Part shown: piece by piece, positions 45,288 through 54,540 of the stretch
Position numbering within the stretch: position 1 is the first letter of the stretch
Layout: every line of letters begins with the position of its first letter
Origin: Bacteroidaceae bacterium
GTDB lineage: Bacteria; Bacteroidota; Bacteroidia; Bacteroidales; Bacteroidaceae
Assembly: GCA_016292045.1 (NCBI GenBank)
Contig: JAEEZX010000013.1
Location: forward strand, 1-64,000
Direction: 5' to 3'
Length of the DNA: 64,000 bases
The notes under the pieces: model-generated
Databases searched by the model: none
What the model saw: the letters and a program-made list of their open reading frames with translations, nothing else
What the model was told of the DNA's origin: nothing
Position numbers and translations under genes: made by a program

Positions 45288-46202
45288 ATGATATATGCGA
45301 TAGGAGAAACGGTGATGGACATTCTTTTTCAGAATGACAAACCTATAGATGCCGTGCCAGGCGGTTCTGCATTCAATAGTGCGATATCTATAGGACGAGC
45401 CGGAATGCCGTGTTCCTTTATCGGATATACAGGAAATGATCATGTCGGTGAACTCACGGTACAGTTCCTGCAAGAGAATGGAATTGACACACATTGGTTT
45501 GAACGGAGAGAAGGAACAAAGAGTTGTGTGTCGTTGGCATTTCTGGATGAGGCTGGCGATGCGCATTATGTTTTTTATAAGGATGTACCTCGTGCAGCCG
45601 GTGAAGAAGAGACAGAGAGCCCGATTTTCCGAAAAGGCGATGCTTTATTGTTAGGTTCTTATTATGCCATCAGTTCTGGTACGCGTGCCCAGATAAAAAC
45701 CGTGTTGGAGTCGGCAAAAAGGGCAAATGCCACAATATATTACGACCTCAATTTCCGTAGTAGCCATAAAGATGAACTCGAAACCCTTATGCCTGCAATA
45801 CATGAGAACTTTGCTAAGGCAACAATCGTGCGCGGTTCGGCAGACGATTTTGATGTGATGTGGGGTATGAGAGATGCACGCCAGATATACAGGGAGCATG
45901 TTGTTAAGTATTGTCCGGTGTTTATTTGTACGGCTGGAGCAGGATATATCACAGTGTGTACGCCACAAGGTGAATGGGATTTTTATGTGCCACATGTAGA
46001 TAATGTGGTAAGTACCGTCGGTGCAGGTGATAATTTCAATGCAGGATTTCTATGTGCAATGACTAAGGGAAATATAGATTTAACATCACCTGATTGTTGG
46101 AATAGGGATACGCTGGCAACGTTGATAGATATGGGTACACGTTTTGCTGCAGCTGTATGTCAGACCACAGCAAATTATATCCCGACAACGTTTAAAATAT
46201 AG
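45288..46202 (+). CDS. PfkB family carbohydrate kinase
   Basis: This 304-residue ribokinase-fold sugar kinase has PGGSAFNSAISIGRAG as the N-terminal signature, YYDLNFR in the middle, and the ATP-site STVGAGDNFNAGF, with the catalytic base D248. It resembles fructokinases, but the substrate is not certain. ATG 45288 (MIYAIGETVMDI) is chosen over an earlier in-frame start that would overlap the previous gene by 56 nt and lacks family similarity. fmt follows 7 bp downstream. Confidence 0.9.
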   Translation: MIYAIGETVMDILFQNDKPIDAVPGGSAFNSAISIGRAGMPCSFIGYTGNDHVGELTVQFLQENGIDTHWFERREGTKSCVSLAFLDEAGDAHYVFYKDVPRAAGEEETESPIFRKGDALLLGSYYAISSGTRAQIKTVLESAKRANATIYYDLNFRSSHKDELETLMPAIHENFAKATIVRGSADDFDVMWGMRDARQIYREHVVKYCPVFICTAGAGYITVCTPQGEWDFYVPHVDNVVSTVGAGDNFNAGFLCAMTKGNIDLTSPDCWNRDTLATLIDMGTRFAAAVCQTTANYIPTTFKI

Positions 46203-46209
46203 TTATGCT

Positions 46210-47130
46210 ATGGACAAGAAGTCGCTTAGAATAGTGTATATGGGTACACCGGAATTTGCGGTGGCATCGCTGGAGGCTCTGGTGGAGGGTGGATATAATG
46301 TGGTCGGTGTGGTGACTATGCCCGATAAGGCGGTTGGTCGTCATGGCAGTGTGTTGCAGGCTTCTCCGGTGAAACAATATGCTGTGGCACATGGTTTGAA
46401 GGTGATGCAGCCGGAGCGACTGAAGGATCCGTGTTTTCTGGAAGAGTTAAAGGAACTTAAGGCCGATTTGCAGATAGTTGTAGCTTTCCGTATGTTGCCT
46501 GAGGTAGTATGGTCTATGCCTCCAATGGGTACATTCAATGCTCATGCCTCATTGTTGCCCAAATACAGAGGTGCTGCACCTATAAATTGGGCTATAATAC
46601 GTGGAGAACGTGAAACTGGTATGACAACTTTTATGCTGAAGCACGAGATAGATACTGGTGATATCATAGAACAGGTACATGTACCTATATTCGAGAATGA
46701 CAATGCAGGTACACTTCACGACCGTCTTATGACATTGTCTGCATCACTGGTAACTGAAACGGTGGACAAGATAATAGAAGGTACGCTTACCACGCGTCCT
46801 CAAAGTAACGAAGAAGCCACCGATGCTCCTAAGATATTCCGTGAAACATGTCGCATAGATTGGAATAGGTCAAGTTGTGAAGTATACAATTTCATCAGAG
46901 GTCTTTCACCTTATCCTGGTGCCTGGACGATATTGGGCGACAAGGTGTTGAAGGTATTTGAGACGGAGATATGCGAGGGAAACGGAGAGGCACCGGGCAC
47001 AGTGTTTTCCGACGGAAAAAAAATGCTCGTGTTTACTGCGAACGACGGTGCTTTAAGCATAAAGACTCTTCAGATGGAAGGAAAGAAGCGTATGAACGTG
47101 GAAGAATTCCTTAGAGGCACGAAGATATGA
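46210..47130 (+). CDS. fmt: Methionyl-tRNA formyltransferase
   Basis: Fmt formylates initiator Met-tRNA with 10-formyl-THF. The 306-residue protein has RIVYMGTPEFAVASLEAL, the hallmark FNAHASLLPKYRGAAPINWA with the catalytic asparagine and histidine, and MTTFMLKHEIDTGDII with the aspartate. The C-terminal OB-like tRNA-binding domain starts near residue 210. ATG 46210 gives the natural MDKKSLRIV start. Its stop overlaps the next gene's ATG by 4 nt. Confidence 0.96.
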   Translation: MDKKSLRIVYMGTPEFAVASLEALVEGGYNVVGVVTMPDKAVGRHGSVLQASPVKQYAVAHGLKVMQPERLKDPCFLEELKELKADLQIVVAFRMLPEVVWSMPPMGTFNAHASLLPKYRGAAPINWAIIRGERETGMTTFMLKHEIDTGDIIEQVHVPIFENDNAGTLHDRLMTLSASLVTETVDKIIEGTLTTRPQSNEEATDAPKIFRETCRIDWNRSSCEVYNFIRGLSPYPGAWTILGDKVLKVFETEICEGNGEAPGTVFSDGKKMLVFTANDGALSIKTLQMEGKKRMNVEEFLRGTKI

Positions 47131-49577
47131 AGCGTTGGGTGTTTTATTTCTGTATACTTGAGACAATTATTTTACCATGTATGGGGCAGGAGACCAATCC
47201 CATGTATGGTGAGGATACCATATCTGCGGCATATATAAGGAAATGGATACACAATGGCGATTTCGTTCATTATATGGAGTCGCAGAACGACCACGTGATA
47301 TATCAGGGTCTTCATACAGGACAATGGAGCCAGGGCGACCAGTTGATATTTTCTATTGACGGTAATTCCTACAGGCAAAACCGTTATTATATTGATGGGT
47401 TCCGTGTTTCGGACAGATTCCGCACAGGCAGTACGCTCTACATACCTAATATGGAGCAGTATAATACCGCTATGGATGTGCACTCATCACGTATTTATTT
47501 TACACGTGACGAGAGTCAGGGGGATTATGCTCAAGTACAGCTTAATACCGGTGGAATGGGTGATTATGATTACAGTACTGCTGCCATTGTTCATCTCTTT
47601 CATAATGCTGGTTATGAAGATTTGTATAAGCAGAATTCACTTAAAAACCGTCAGCATGTGACTGTTGCTGGTAATATAGATGTAGCATACACGATAAAAG
47701 GGAGGGGAGACGGTGAAAAAGGTTATAGGCAACACCTTTATGCGAATTTTGGTCAGCGTCAACTCCCTGCCTATGATCAGAACGGTCTGCTTGACGGAAG
47801 GGAATTATACGGCGCAAATTACTATAAGGTACAGTTGGACGGAGCCTTGCCTCACGGTTCATGGCTGGACGGACTTGGATATTTTGTAAATTTCTCCGGC
47901 ACGGGGAGTTTTGGGAGTGAGTCTTATCTTAACTACAAAGAGATATCCGACCTCAAGACCTACTCTGCATCTCTTTATGCCAAAAAGCGATTGCCGTCGC
48001 CAGTGGATGGTCAGCCATCGGGTGTGACATCAGGATTTACATGGAGCACCAACGTGGTGAGCCATAAGGAACTGGATTTTCGCCGCAATATCATTGACCA
48101 AGATGGAGAAGGACTTGAACCATGGTATCCGGATGGTTCGACACATGAACTTACATGGTATCTTCAATGGGAGCGTCCATTGTTAAAGTGGTTAAAACTG
48201 CGGGCAGAGGGTTATAACAGCATGATACATTTCTCACCGTCCACATCCAGTTGGTCGAACTATATATACCAGCAGCATCAGGGCCAAACTTTGATAACTC
48301 CTCTATATCGCGTAGATTGGAGTTCTCAAGCGTTTACTGGTGGACTTTTGGAAAACAGTATCGGACTGGAAGCAAACCACGACCTTTCTCGCAAGGTGTC
48401 TTTGCGCGCTCATATTGATGCCACTCTCGACGGATATCTTCTGGGCAGGGGACAATCCACAATATCGCCCAACTGGGAAGCTGGTATCTCCTTTGATATC
48501 CACCCATGCAAGTGGTTTCAGATGGGGATGACACTCCAGCACGACCGAATGGCATATAGCGTAGAACATCTTCGGTATTTTTCTCGCGATTATATGAATG
48601 GTCAGGTATACTACGACGGGGGGACGTTGTTTACGACTACGGGCGGAGCATATCATCACAAGTCGGGACTGATGCAACCGTCATACCTTACTCTGGATAT
48701 TCCAATAAGATTCAGATTTCAGGGGAAAAGGGGGCAACATGAGATTGTGCTGCAGCAGACCTACAGGAAATTTATTAATCAATGGTATACGCAGATGAGG
48801 GGCGGGGAGGCAGTCAACGGCTCATGGCAAGACGATTGGTATTTCCTGAATCCCGGTGAGAGAGAATACGATGTGGTGTATCAGCCGCATGATGTCATGG
48901 GCAGCGGATTCCTCTCCAATACACCTTATTATGTATCCCAGCTTACCCGCTACACATTCACCGCTAAGCGTTTCACTTGCTCCGTATCGTGGCAGAGTAT
49001 CATTGGTGCAGGGCTGTCGTTGGGACTGGCCAATGGTCCCGGCAGTAATAATTTCGGGACATTGTCCGAACTCTCTGCTTCGCCAAACACTGTCCGTGTC
49101 ACAAGCAACAAGGGTGGCAAATATGCAGGCGTGGGACGTTTGGATCAGGACAAGGGATATGTTTTGCGCACTTATTTCGGTTATAATATTTGCCGTTGGG
49201 TACAGGTGGGACTGCTCTTCAAATGGACGGATGGTCAGCCCTTTAGCGTGTTCAATACGAAGACGTTGAGCGATGCTCAGGGCAACACGCAGGCTGCCAT
49301 ACGGCCAGCCACCTCACGAGGCACAAATCCTACTGACGGGGATTTCGGTACGCGCGAATCGGCAATCTTCAACTTCGACCTGCATGTTCGTGCTAATTGG
49401 CAGGCTGGCGGGCATCCCATGTCTCTATCACTGCTTTGTTACAATCTGTGGGACTTTGGCAATGTGCTTAACGAATACGACTTCCCTCAGGGCGTTCGTG
49501 GAATGGATGAGCGCGGACACAATATGCTGCTCACCATTCCACGAGGACTCATAACAACATTCAAAATAGGCCTGTAA
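47127..49577 (+). CDS. Outer-membrane beta-barrel protein of unknown function
   Basis: This is an 816-residue protein with a signal peptide (1-20, ending CMGQ). A region of about 100 residues has a plug-like look (IFSIDGNSYRQNRYYIDGFR, YAQVQLNTGGMGDYDYST). Then comes a long series of amphipathic strands rich in Tyr and Trp, ending ITTFKIGL. It resembles TonB-dependent receptors without the carboxypeptidase-regulatory domain or an evident TonB box; no characterised homologue comes to mind. It is translationally coupled to fmt by ATGA, an odd pairing that may only be operon packing. Confidence 0.75.
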   Translation: MKRWVFYFCILETIILPCMGQETNPMYGEDTISAAYIRKWIHNGDFVHYMESQNDHVIYQGLHTGQWSQGDQLIFSIDGNSYRQNRYYIDGFRVSDRFRTGSTLYIPNMEQYNTAMDVHSSRIYFTRDESQGDYAQVQLNTGGMGDYDYSTAAIVHLFHNAGYEDLYKQNSLKNRQHVTVAGNIDVAYTIKGRGDGEKGYRQHLYANFGQRQLPAYDQNGLLDGRELYGANYYKVQLDGALPHGSWLDGLGYFVNFSGTGSFGSESYLNYKEISDLKTYSASLYAKKRLPSPVDGQPSGVTSGFTWSTNVVSHKELDFRRNIIDQDGEGLEPWYPDGSTHELTWYLQWERPLLKWLKLRAEGYNSMIHFSPSTSSWSNYIYQQHQGQTLITPLYRVDWSSQAFTGGLLENSIGLEANHDLSRKVSLRAHIDATLDGYLLGRGQSTISPNWEAGISFDIHPCKWFQMGMTLQHDRMAYSVEHLRYFSRDYMNGQVYYDGGTLFTTTGGAYHHKSGLMQPSYLTLDIPIRFRFQGKRGQHEIVLQQTYRKFINQWYTQMRGGEAVNGSWQDDWYFLNPGEREYDVVYQPHDVMGSGFLSNTPYYVSQLTRYTFTAKRFTCSVSWQSIIGAGLSLGLANGPGSNNFGTLSELSASPNTVRVTSNKGGKYAGVGRLDQDKGYVLRTYFGYNICRWVQVGLLFKWTDGQPFSVFNTKTLSDAQGNTQAAIRPATSRGTNPTDGDFGTRESAIFNFDLHVRANWQAGGHPMSLSLLCYNLWDFGNVLNEYDFPQGVRGMDERGHNMLLTIPRGLITTFKIGL

Positions 49578-49623
49578 AAGAAAAAAGAGAATGCAGGGAT
49601 AGAGTTTTATAAAAATAAAAATG

Positions 49624-49631
49624 TATCTTTG
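49624..49631 (+). promoter_or_regulatory. -7 box TATCTTTG at the head of the polysaccharide locus
   Basis: TATCTTTG lies 27 bp before the rfbC ATG and fits TAnnTTTG. It excludes the TTG start at 49629 that lies within the box. It probably drives the plus-strand run from rfbC towards 56909. Confidence 0.7.
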
Positions 49632-49658
49632 CAGCAAAAGGATAATAGAAATAAAGAT

Positions 49659-50231
49659 ATGGAAGTAATTAAAACGGCGATAGACGGTGTTGTCATAATT
49701 GAACCTCGTGTTTTTAAGGATGCGAGAGGTTATTTCTTTGAGAGTTTTTCAGAGAGAGAGTTTTTTGATAAAGTGCGTCCTATCCGTTTTGTTCAGGATA
49801 ATGAATCCATGTCATCCTATGGCGTGATGCGTGGACTGCATTTTCAGCGCCCTCCTTTCACTCAGTCTAAATTGGTGAGATGCGTCAAAGGAGCTGTACT
49901 TGATGTGGCTGTGGATATCCGTAAGGGTTCGCCTACATACGGGCAGCATGTAGCCGTGGAACTAACGGAGGACAATCATCGTCAGTTCTTCGTGCCGCGT
50001 GGTTTTGCTCATGGTTTCTCTGTGTTGAGTGAAACGGCAGTTTTTCAATATAAGTGTGATAATTTTTATGCTCCGCAGGCTGACGGGGGTATTTCCATTA
50101 TGGATGACAGCCTTGGCATAGATTGGAAAATACCCACGGATAAGGCTATACTCTCTGAAAAAGATATGCTTCACGAGTGCCTCAAGGATTTCGATTCTCC
50201 TTTTGATATCAATGTGGATTTGTACGGGTAA
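49659..50231 (+). CDS. rfbC: dTDP-4-dehydrorhamnose 3,5-epimerase
   Basis: RfbC makes dTDP-4-keto-L-rhamnose in the L-rhamnose precursor pathway. The 190-residue cupin protein has DARGYFFESFSER, MRGLHFQRPP with the catalytic base H61, VLDVAVDIRKGSPTYG and the late FVPRGFAHGF. ATG 49659 is chosen after the promoter. The other rfb genes (A, B, D) are not in the window, so they must be elsewhere. It suggests rhamnose in the glycan made here. Confidence 0.95.
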   Translation: MEVIKTAIDGVVIIEPRVFKDARGYFFESFSEREFFDKVRPIRFVQDNESMSSYGVMRGLHFQRPPFTQSKLVRCVKGAVLDVAVDIRKGSPTYGQHVAVELTEDNHRQFFVPRGFAHGFSVLSETAVFQYKCDNFYAPQADGGISIMDDSLGIDWKIPTDKAILSEKDMLHECLKDFDSPFDINVDLYG

Positions 50232-50256
50232 ACCGGTTTTAAGTCTTGTGTGATTA

Positions 50257-51387
50257 ATGAAGAATTATCCCATACTCCCTTCTAAGGACGAATGCTATGG
50301 TTGTGCGTCCTGTGAGCAGATATGTCCTCGGCAATGCATATCTATGGTGAGTGATGATGAGGGATTTCTTTACCCTGAGGTTGATGGCGAGGTATGCATC
50401 GAATGCAGGCGTTGCGAAAAAGCGTGTCCGTCATTGGCAAAGCGTGAAGATTGCTATCCGATCAAAGCCTACGCGGCAATCAGTACAGAAGAGGATATAC
50501 GTAACCAGAGCAGTTCCGGGGGTGTTTTCACGTTGTTGGCAGAAAAGGTTATCAATCAGGGGGGCGTTGTTTTTGGTGCGCGTTTCGACGAGTCGTGGCA
50601 AGTTGTTCATGCAAAAGCAGAGAAGGTGGAGGACCTCTCATTCTTCCGAGGGAGCAAATATGTGCAGAGTAAAATGGGCAACTGTTATGCAGAGGCTCAG
50701 GAGCATCTTAAACAAGGGAGGAACGTGATGTTTGTAGGAACACCATGTCAGATAGCAGGTCTTCATCAATTTTTGGGAAAGCCTTATGAAAAGTTGCTGA
50801 CGGTTGATTTTATCTGTCACGGTGTGCCAAGTCCTGCTGTTTGGCGGTGGTATATCGACCGAAAAACGTCCGAGATAGCAAGGAAGTCGCTGAAGGGAAG
50901 GTTTTATTATTGGAAGGACGGTGGTGATTTTGTCAGCGATGTGGAATTTCGCGACAAGACCTACGGGTGGAAACAGTTCAGTATGGTCATTAGAACCAAA
51001 GGTAAAACTTATTCCGAAAGGCATTTCAACGACCCTTATATGAAAGCCTTCCTCAATAATTATTCGCTTCGGCCTTCATGTTATAGCTGCAAAATGAAAT
51101 GCGGAAGGAGTCATAGCGACATTACTATAGCCGATTTCTGGAACGTTCACAGGGTGACAGAACAGTTTGACGATGATAAGGGTACCAGTCTCGTCCTAGC
51201 CAACTCGCTCAAGGGACTTAGTTTATTCCAGCAATTGCACTGCAGATCGAAAGAGGTTGACTTCAACGATGCAATCCAGTATAATAGAGCCTGGAGTATT
51301 CCTTACGATAAGAACGAGAATCGAGATTATTTTTTTCAACATTATAAAGAGCAGATGGATGCCATAGTAAGTTCAACGAACCAATAA
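50257..51387 (+). CDS. FrhB-like iron-sulfur protein (F420 hydrogenase/dehydrogenase beta subunit family)
   Basis: This 376-residue protein has two 4Fe-4S ferredoxin clusters near the N-terminus: C13, C16, C19, C23 and C47, C50, C53, C57. The FrhB N- and C-domains follow (SSSGGVFTLLAEKVI, FVGTPCQIAGL, VDFICHGVPSPAVW, and SCKMKCGRSHSDITIADFW). The family was defined from F420 enzymes of archaea. In Bacteroidetes it is frequent in polysaccharide loci next to pyruvyl transferases, where its electron donor and substrate are not known. Flavin binding is likely. The pyruvyl transferase gene follows 9 bp later. Confidence 0.9.
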   Translation: MKNYPILPSKDECYGCASCEQICPRQCISMVSDDEGFLYPEVDGEVCIECRRCEKACPSLAKREDCYPIKAYAAISTEEDIRNQSSSGGVFTLLAEKVINQGGVVFGARFDESWQVVHAKAEKVEDLSFFRGSKYVQSKMGNCYAEAQEHLKQGRNVMFVGTPCQIAGLHQFLGKPYEKLLTVDFICHGVPSPAVWRWYIDRKTSEIARKSLKGRFYYWKDGGDFVSDVEFRDKTYGWKQFSMVIRTKGKTYSERHFNDPYMKAFLNNYSLRPSCYSCKMKCGRSHSDITIADFWNVHRVTEQFDDDKGTSLVLANSLKGLSLFQQLHCRSKEVDFNDAIQYNRAWSIPYDKNENRDYFFQHYKEQMDAIVSSTNQ

Positions 51388-51396
51388 GCGGATAAT

Positions 51397-52575
51397 ATGA
51401 ATGTAGCGATTACAACCTTCTTCCAATCACAGACCAACTACGGCCAGTTGTTGCAGGCGTTTGCCATGCAGCAGGTATTGATGAAGTTAGGCCACTACGC
51501 ATATACTATAAGGTATGGATTCCATGAGCAATTAAAACCTGTTTTCGCCAAGGAGAAGACATCCTCAGATTTCTGTCGGCTATTGTGTAATCAGAAAAAA
51601 TTATCGGCAGGAGTGGGAACAGAGGCAGACCGGTGCTTTGACAGGTTTAGGCGTGATCACCTGAATCTGTCCGATAGTGCATACAACACTTTGGACGAAC
51701 TGAGATCGTTTCCACCTGCAGCCGATTGCTATCTCACGGGAAGCGATCAGGTGTGGGCTCAATTGCTCAGTCAGAGGAACAACCCCACTTTCTTTCTTGA
51801 TTTTGGGAAAAAGAATGTGAGGCGTATTGCTTATGCACCCAGTTTTTCGTTGAGCTCCTACCCCAATGAATTGAATCCATTGTTGAAAAAACATCTGAAA
51901 CGGTTTTATGCTATCAGTACACGAGAAAAAACAGGTGTAGAGATATGTCGTAAGGTGGGCCATAAAGCAGAATGGGTGGTTGATCCTACGATGTTGCTTG
52001 ACGGCCCCTATTATCGTAGGCTTGCGGCAGAATCCAGAACAGTGTTGCCAGAAAATTATGCCTTTGTCTATCATGTAAACATAGAAAAGCAGGATTTGCC
52101 ATGTTGGCCCTTGTTCCGCATGTACAACTCAAAGTCAGGTATAAAAAACATTGCTGTCCATGCCAATGGAGAAGGGAAGGACAGGGAGGTCGTGGAATTT
52201 CTCAGTTCTGATGCCACCTATATGTATCCCACCATTCAGGACTGGATACGTCTCATAGATGGCAGCCGCTATGTGCTGACAACATCTTTCCACGGCATGG
52301 TGTTTGCAATCTTGCTCCACAAACCGTTCTTTGTAAGTTTGCGTCCTGAAAGTATGTTTGCCGGGAACGACCGTGTGACAGATATCCTTTCAGAATTAGG
52401 ACTCACAGACCATATTGTAACCTCCTCAACAGATGTGGACGCAATGCTCCTTCAACCCATAGACTGGGATGCTGTGGACAGGAAACTGGAAGTTTTGAGG
52501 AGCCGCTCAATGGATTATCTTGAGCAGGGGTTGTCTGGGAAGAAGAGGCATTGGTGGAATATGTTCTTCAGTTAA
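51397..52575 (+). CDS. Polysaccharide pyruvyl transferase
   Basis: This 392-residue protein belongs to the PS_pyruv_trans family, which adds pyruvate ketals from PEP to sugars of surface glycans. The opening TTFFQSQTNYGQLLQAFAMQ, the YLTGSDQVWAQL block with the conserved GSDQVW, and TTSFHGMVFAILLHKPF near the C-terminus are typical. It lies between the FrhB-like gene and a GT4 gene with short gaps. The pairing with FrhB is a recurring one. Confidence 0.93.
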   Translation: MNVAITTFFQSQTNYGQLLQAFAMQQVLMKLGHYAYTIRYGFHEQLKPVFAKEKTSSDFCRLLCNQKKLSAGVGTEADRCFDRFRRDHLNLSDSAYNTLDELRSFPPAADCYLTGSDQVWAQLLSQRNNPTFFLDFGKKNVRRIAYAPSFSLSSYPNELNPLLKKHLKRFYAISTREKTGVEICRKVGHKAEWVVDPTMLLDGPYYRRLAAESRTVLPENYAFVYHVNIEKQDLPCWPLFRMYNSKSGIKNIAVHANGEGKDREVVEFLSSDATYMYPTIQDWIRLIDGSRYVLTTSFHGMVFAILLHKPFFVSLRPESMFAGNDRVTDILSELGLTDHIVTSSTDVDAMLLQPIDWDAVDRKLEVLRSRSMDYLEQGLSGKKRHWWNMFFS

Positions 52576-52585
52576 TCAACAAACC

Positions 52586-53680
52586 ATGGACAAACTTCTT
52601 TTCATAGGCCATACATATCATCAGAAGACGAAATCTTCTCTTTTCCTTTTAGAACTTGTGCGCAAGGATTATCAAATCACAGAGTTCTATATAGATCCGG
52701 CAATGCCACTCGACTATACAAGGATGGCAGATTTGCAGGGTGGGTCTTTTGATGTACTGATTGTCTGGCAGGTGATGCCTGAAATTTCGGAAATCCGAAA
52801 ACATGTTTCATGGAACCATGCTGTATTTTTCCCCATGTACGACCATTATGTGGCGATTGGCGGTTTCAGCGCAAAGATTTGGAGAGATTATCAGGATTTT
52901 ATCATCATCAGTTTTTCGCGAACGCTTTATAATGATTTATGCAGATGTGGTTTTGACGCAAGATACATACAATACTTCCCGAAACCTTCAGAAATCAGTA
53001 ATTGGGGTGAAGAGAAATCCTTGTTTTTCTGGCAGCGACAGACAGTGTTGAATTTTGCAACACTCAAAAAGGCGGTTCAAAATCTAGAAATCAGTAAGAT
53101 CCACTTACATAATGCGCCGGATCCTTACAACAAGGCCTTGCCTCTATCAGCTTTTGGTGAAGATGTTGTTGAGTTTTTCAAGAGTGTCATCTACTCGGAG
53201 TCAACATGGTTTGAAACCAAGGAGCAGTTGTATCGGGTTCTGGAGCAGTCTAGTTTGTATATGGCACCTCGTAATTTGGAGGGAATCGGTATGAGCTTTC
53301 TTGAGGCAATGGCACACGGCCGCTGTGTTATTGCTCCCAATATGCCAACAATGAGTGAGTATATTATTGATGGCGTGAATGGCTTGTTATATCCTTGGGA
53401 GGCATCGTCTGACAATCGCTGCGGTGCTCCAGTGCTACTCCCGACAAACTCTATCAGAACCATTCAGGAGAATGCTTACAAAACAGTCTGTGAGGGCTAT
53501 GAGAAATGGAGCAGGGATAAGTTCGAAATCTTAGTATGGATGAAACAAAAGGCCAATCCCAATATAATGAAACTGTGCAGAAGAGCCATCAGATTTGATT
53601 GGTATAATACGTCAAGGTCGAAGACGGCGGTGATAGGACACTACATAAGATGTTTCTACAGGTTAATATCCAAGAAATAA
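52586..53680 (+). CDS. Glycosyltransferase, GT4-like (GT-B fold)
   Basis: This is a 364-residue cytoplasmic glycosyltransferase. The C-terminal Rossmann half holds the GT4-type nucleotide-sugar site EGIGMSFLEAMAHGRCVIAP and then YIIDGVNGLLY. The N-terminal half (MDKLLFIGHTYHQKTKSSLF) is divergent and shows no clear acceptor motif. ATG 52586 lies 10 bp after the pyruvyl transferase stop; the longer open frame from 52520 would overlap that gene and has no family similarity. Sugar specificity is unknown. Confidence 0.85.
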   Translation: MDKLLFIGHTYHQKTKSSLFLLELVRKDYQITEFYIDPAMPLDYTRMADLQGGSFDVLIVWQVMPEISEIRKHVSWNHAVFFPMYDHYVAIGGFSAKIWRDYQDFIIISFSRTLYNDLCRCGFDARYIQYFPKPSEISNWGEEKSLFFWQRQTVLNFATLKKAVQNLEISKIHLHNAPDPYNKALPLSAFGEDVVEFFKSVIYSESTWFETKEQLYRVLEQSSLYMAPRNLEGIGMSFLEAMAHGRCVIAPNMPTMSEYIIDGVNGLLYPWEASSDNRCGAPVLLPTNSIRTIQENAYKTVCEGYEKWSRDKFEILVWMKQKANPNIMKLCRRAIRFDWYNTSRSKTAVIGHYIRCFYRLISKK

Positions 53681-53720
53681 TGCAACTTTCGAAAGAAAAA
53701 GACATAACAAAGACGCAAAC

Positions 53721-54530
53721 ATGAAGGTATCAATTATAACGATAAACCGCAACAATCTGCAAGGCTTGAAAATGACGTATGAAAGTATTGCAGCACAGTC
53801 GTTTAGTGATAAGGAGTGGATTGTCGTTGATGGAGACAGTACGGATGGCGACCGGGAATTTATTGAGCAGCATGCAAGTGAGATAGCATGGTGGTGCAGT
53901 GAACCGGATAAAGGCGTTTACAATGCACAGAATAAGGGTATTGTCCACGCACGGGGAGAATGGATGATATTTATGAACTCGGGAGACATATTTCATGATA
54001 AAAACGTGCTGGAAAGTGTTTTCGCGCAAGAGCACTCTGCAGATATACTTTACGGTGATTGGGTTAGGGTGTATGAAGATGGCGGAGAAGAGAAGATAAA
54101 TGCCCCCGAGAGATTATCACTTCATTATATCTATCAAAAGAATATATGTCATCAAGCTATTTTTGTTAAGAGCGCTGTATTGAAAGCATCGCCCTACGAT
54201 GAATCATATAAAGTGCTTGCAGATTGGGCTAAATGGATAGAGCTGATGTTGAAAAAATATACATTTGAATATCTGTCACTGACAGTATGTGATTTTAGCG
54301 TAGGGGGACTTAGTTCCGGCACTGCTCAGGCATTGACAGAATTGGAAATTCTTCGTAAAAAAGAGTTCCCGCCAGCCCTTATAGAAACGATAGAGACGCT
54401 TGAAAAGACAGGATATGATGATAAAGATACTAAAGATATATGGAAGTTGGTTCGGCAGAGAAACACTTATAGGAGAATCATACACGCTGCAGTAAGGCTT
54501 TGTCGACTTATAGAAAAGATACGTTCATAA
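53721..54530 (+). CDS. Glycosyltransferase family 2, copy A
   Basis: This is a 269-residue GT-A glycosyltransferase. SIITINRNNLQGLKMTYESI is the nucleotide-binding start, WIVVDGDSTDGD is the loop before helix 2, and MIFMNSGDIFHDKNV takes the DxD position (NSGD). ICHQAIFVKSAV and the C-terminal acceptor region follow. It is closely similar to the minus-strand gene at 57766-58596, with shared runs such as GVYNAQNKGI, ARGEWMIFMNSGDIF and HSADILYGDWVRVYEDG. The pair may act on related acceptors. Confidence 0.92.
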   Translation: MKVSIITINRNNLQGLKMTYESIAAQSFSDKEWIVVDGDSTDGDREFIEQHASEIAWWCSEPDKGVYNAQNKGIVHARGEWMIFMNSGDIFHDKNVLESVFAQEHSADILYGDWVRVYEDGGEEKINAPERLSLHYIYQKNICHQAIFVKSAVLKASPYDESYKVLADWAKWIELMLKKYTFEYLSLTVCDFSVGGLSSGTAQALTELEILRKKEFPPALIETIETLEKTGYDDKDTKDIWKLVRQRNTYRRIIHAAVRLCRLIEKIRS

Positions 54531-54540
54531 TTATTATTAC

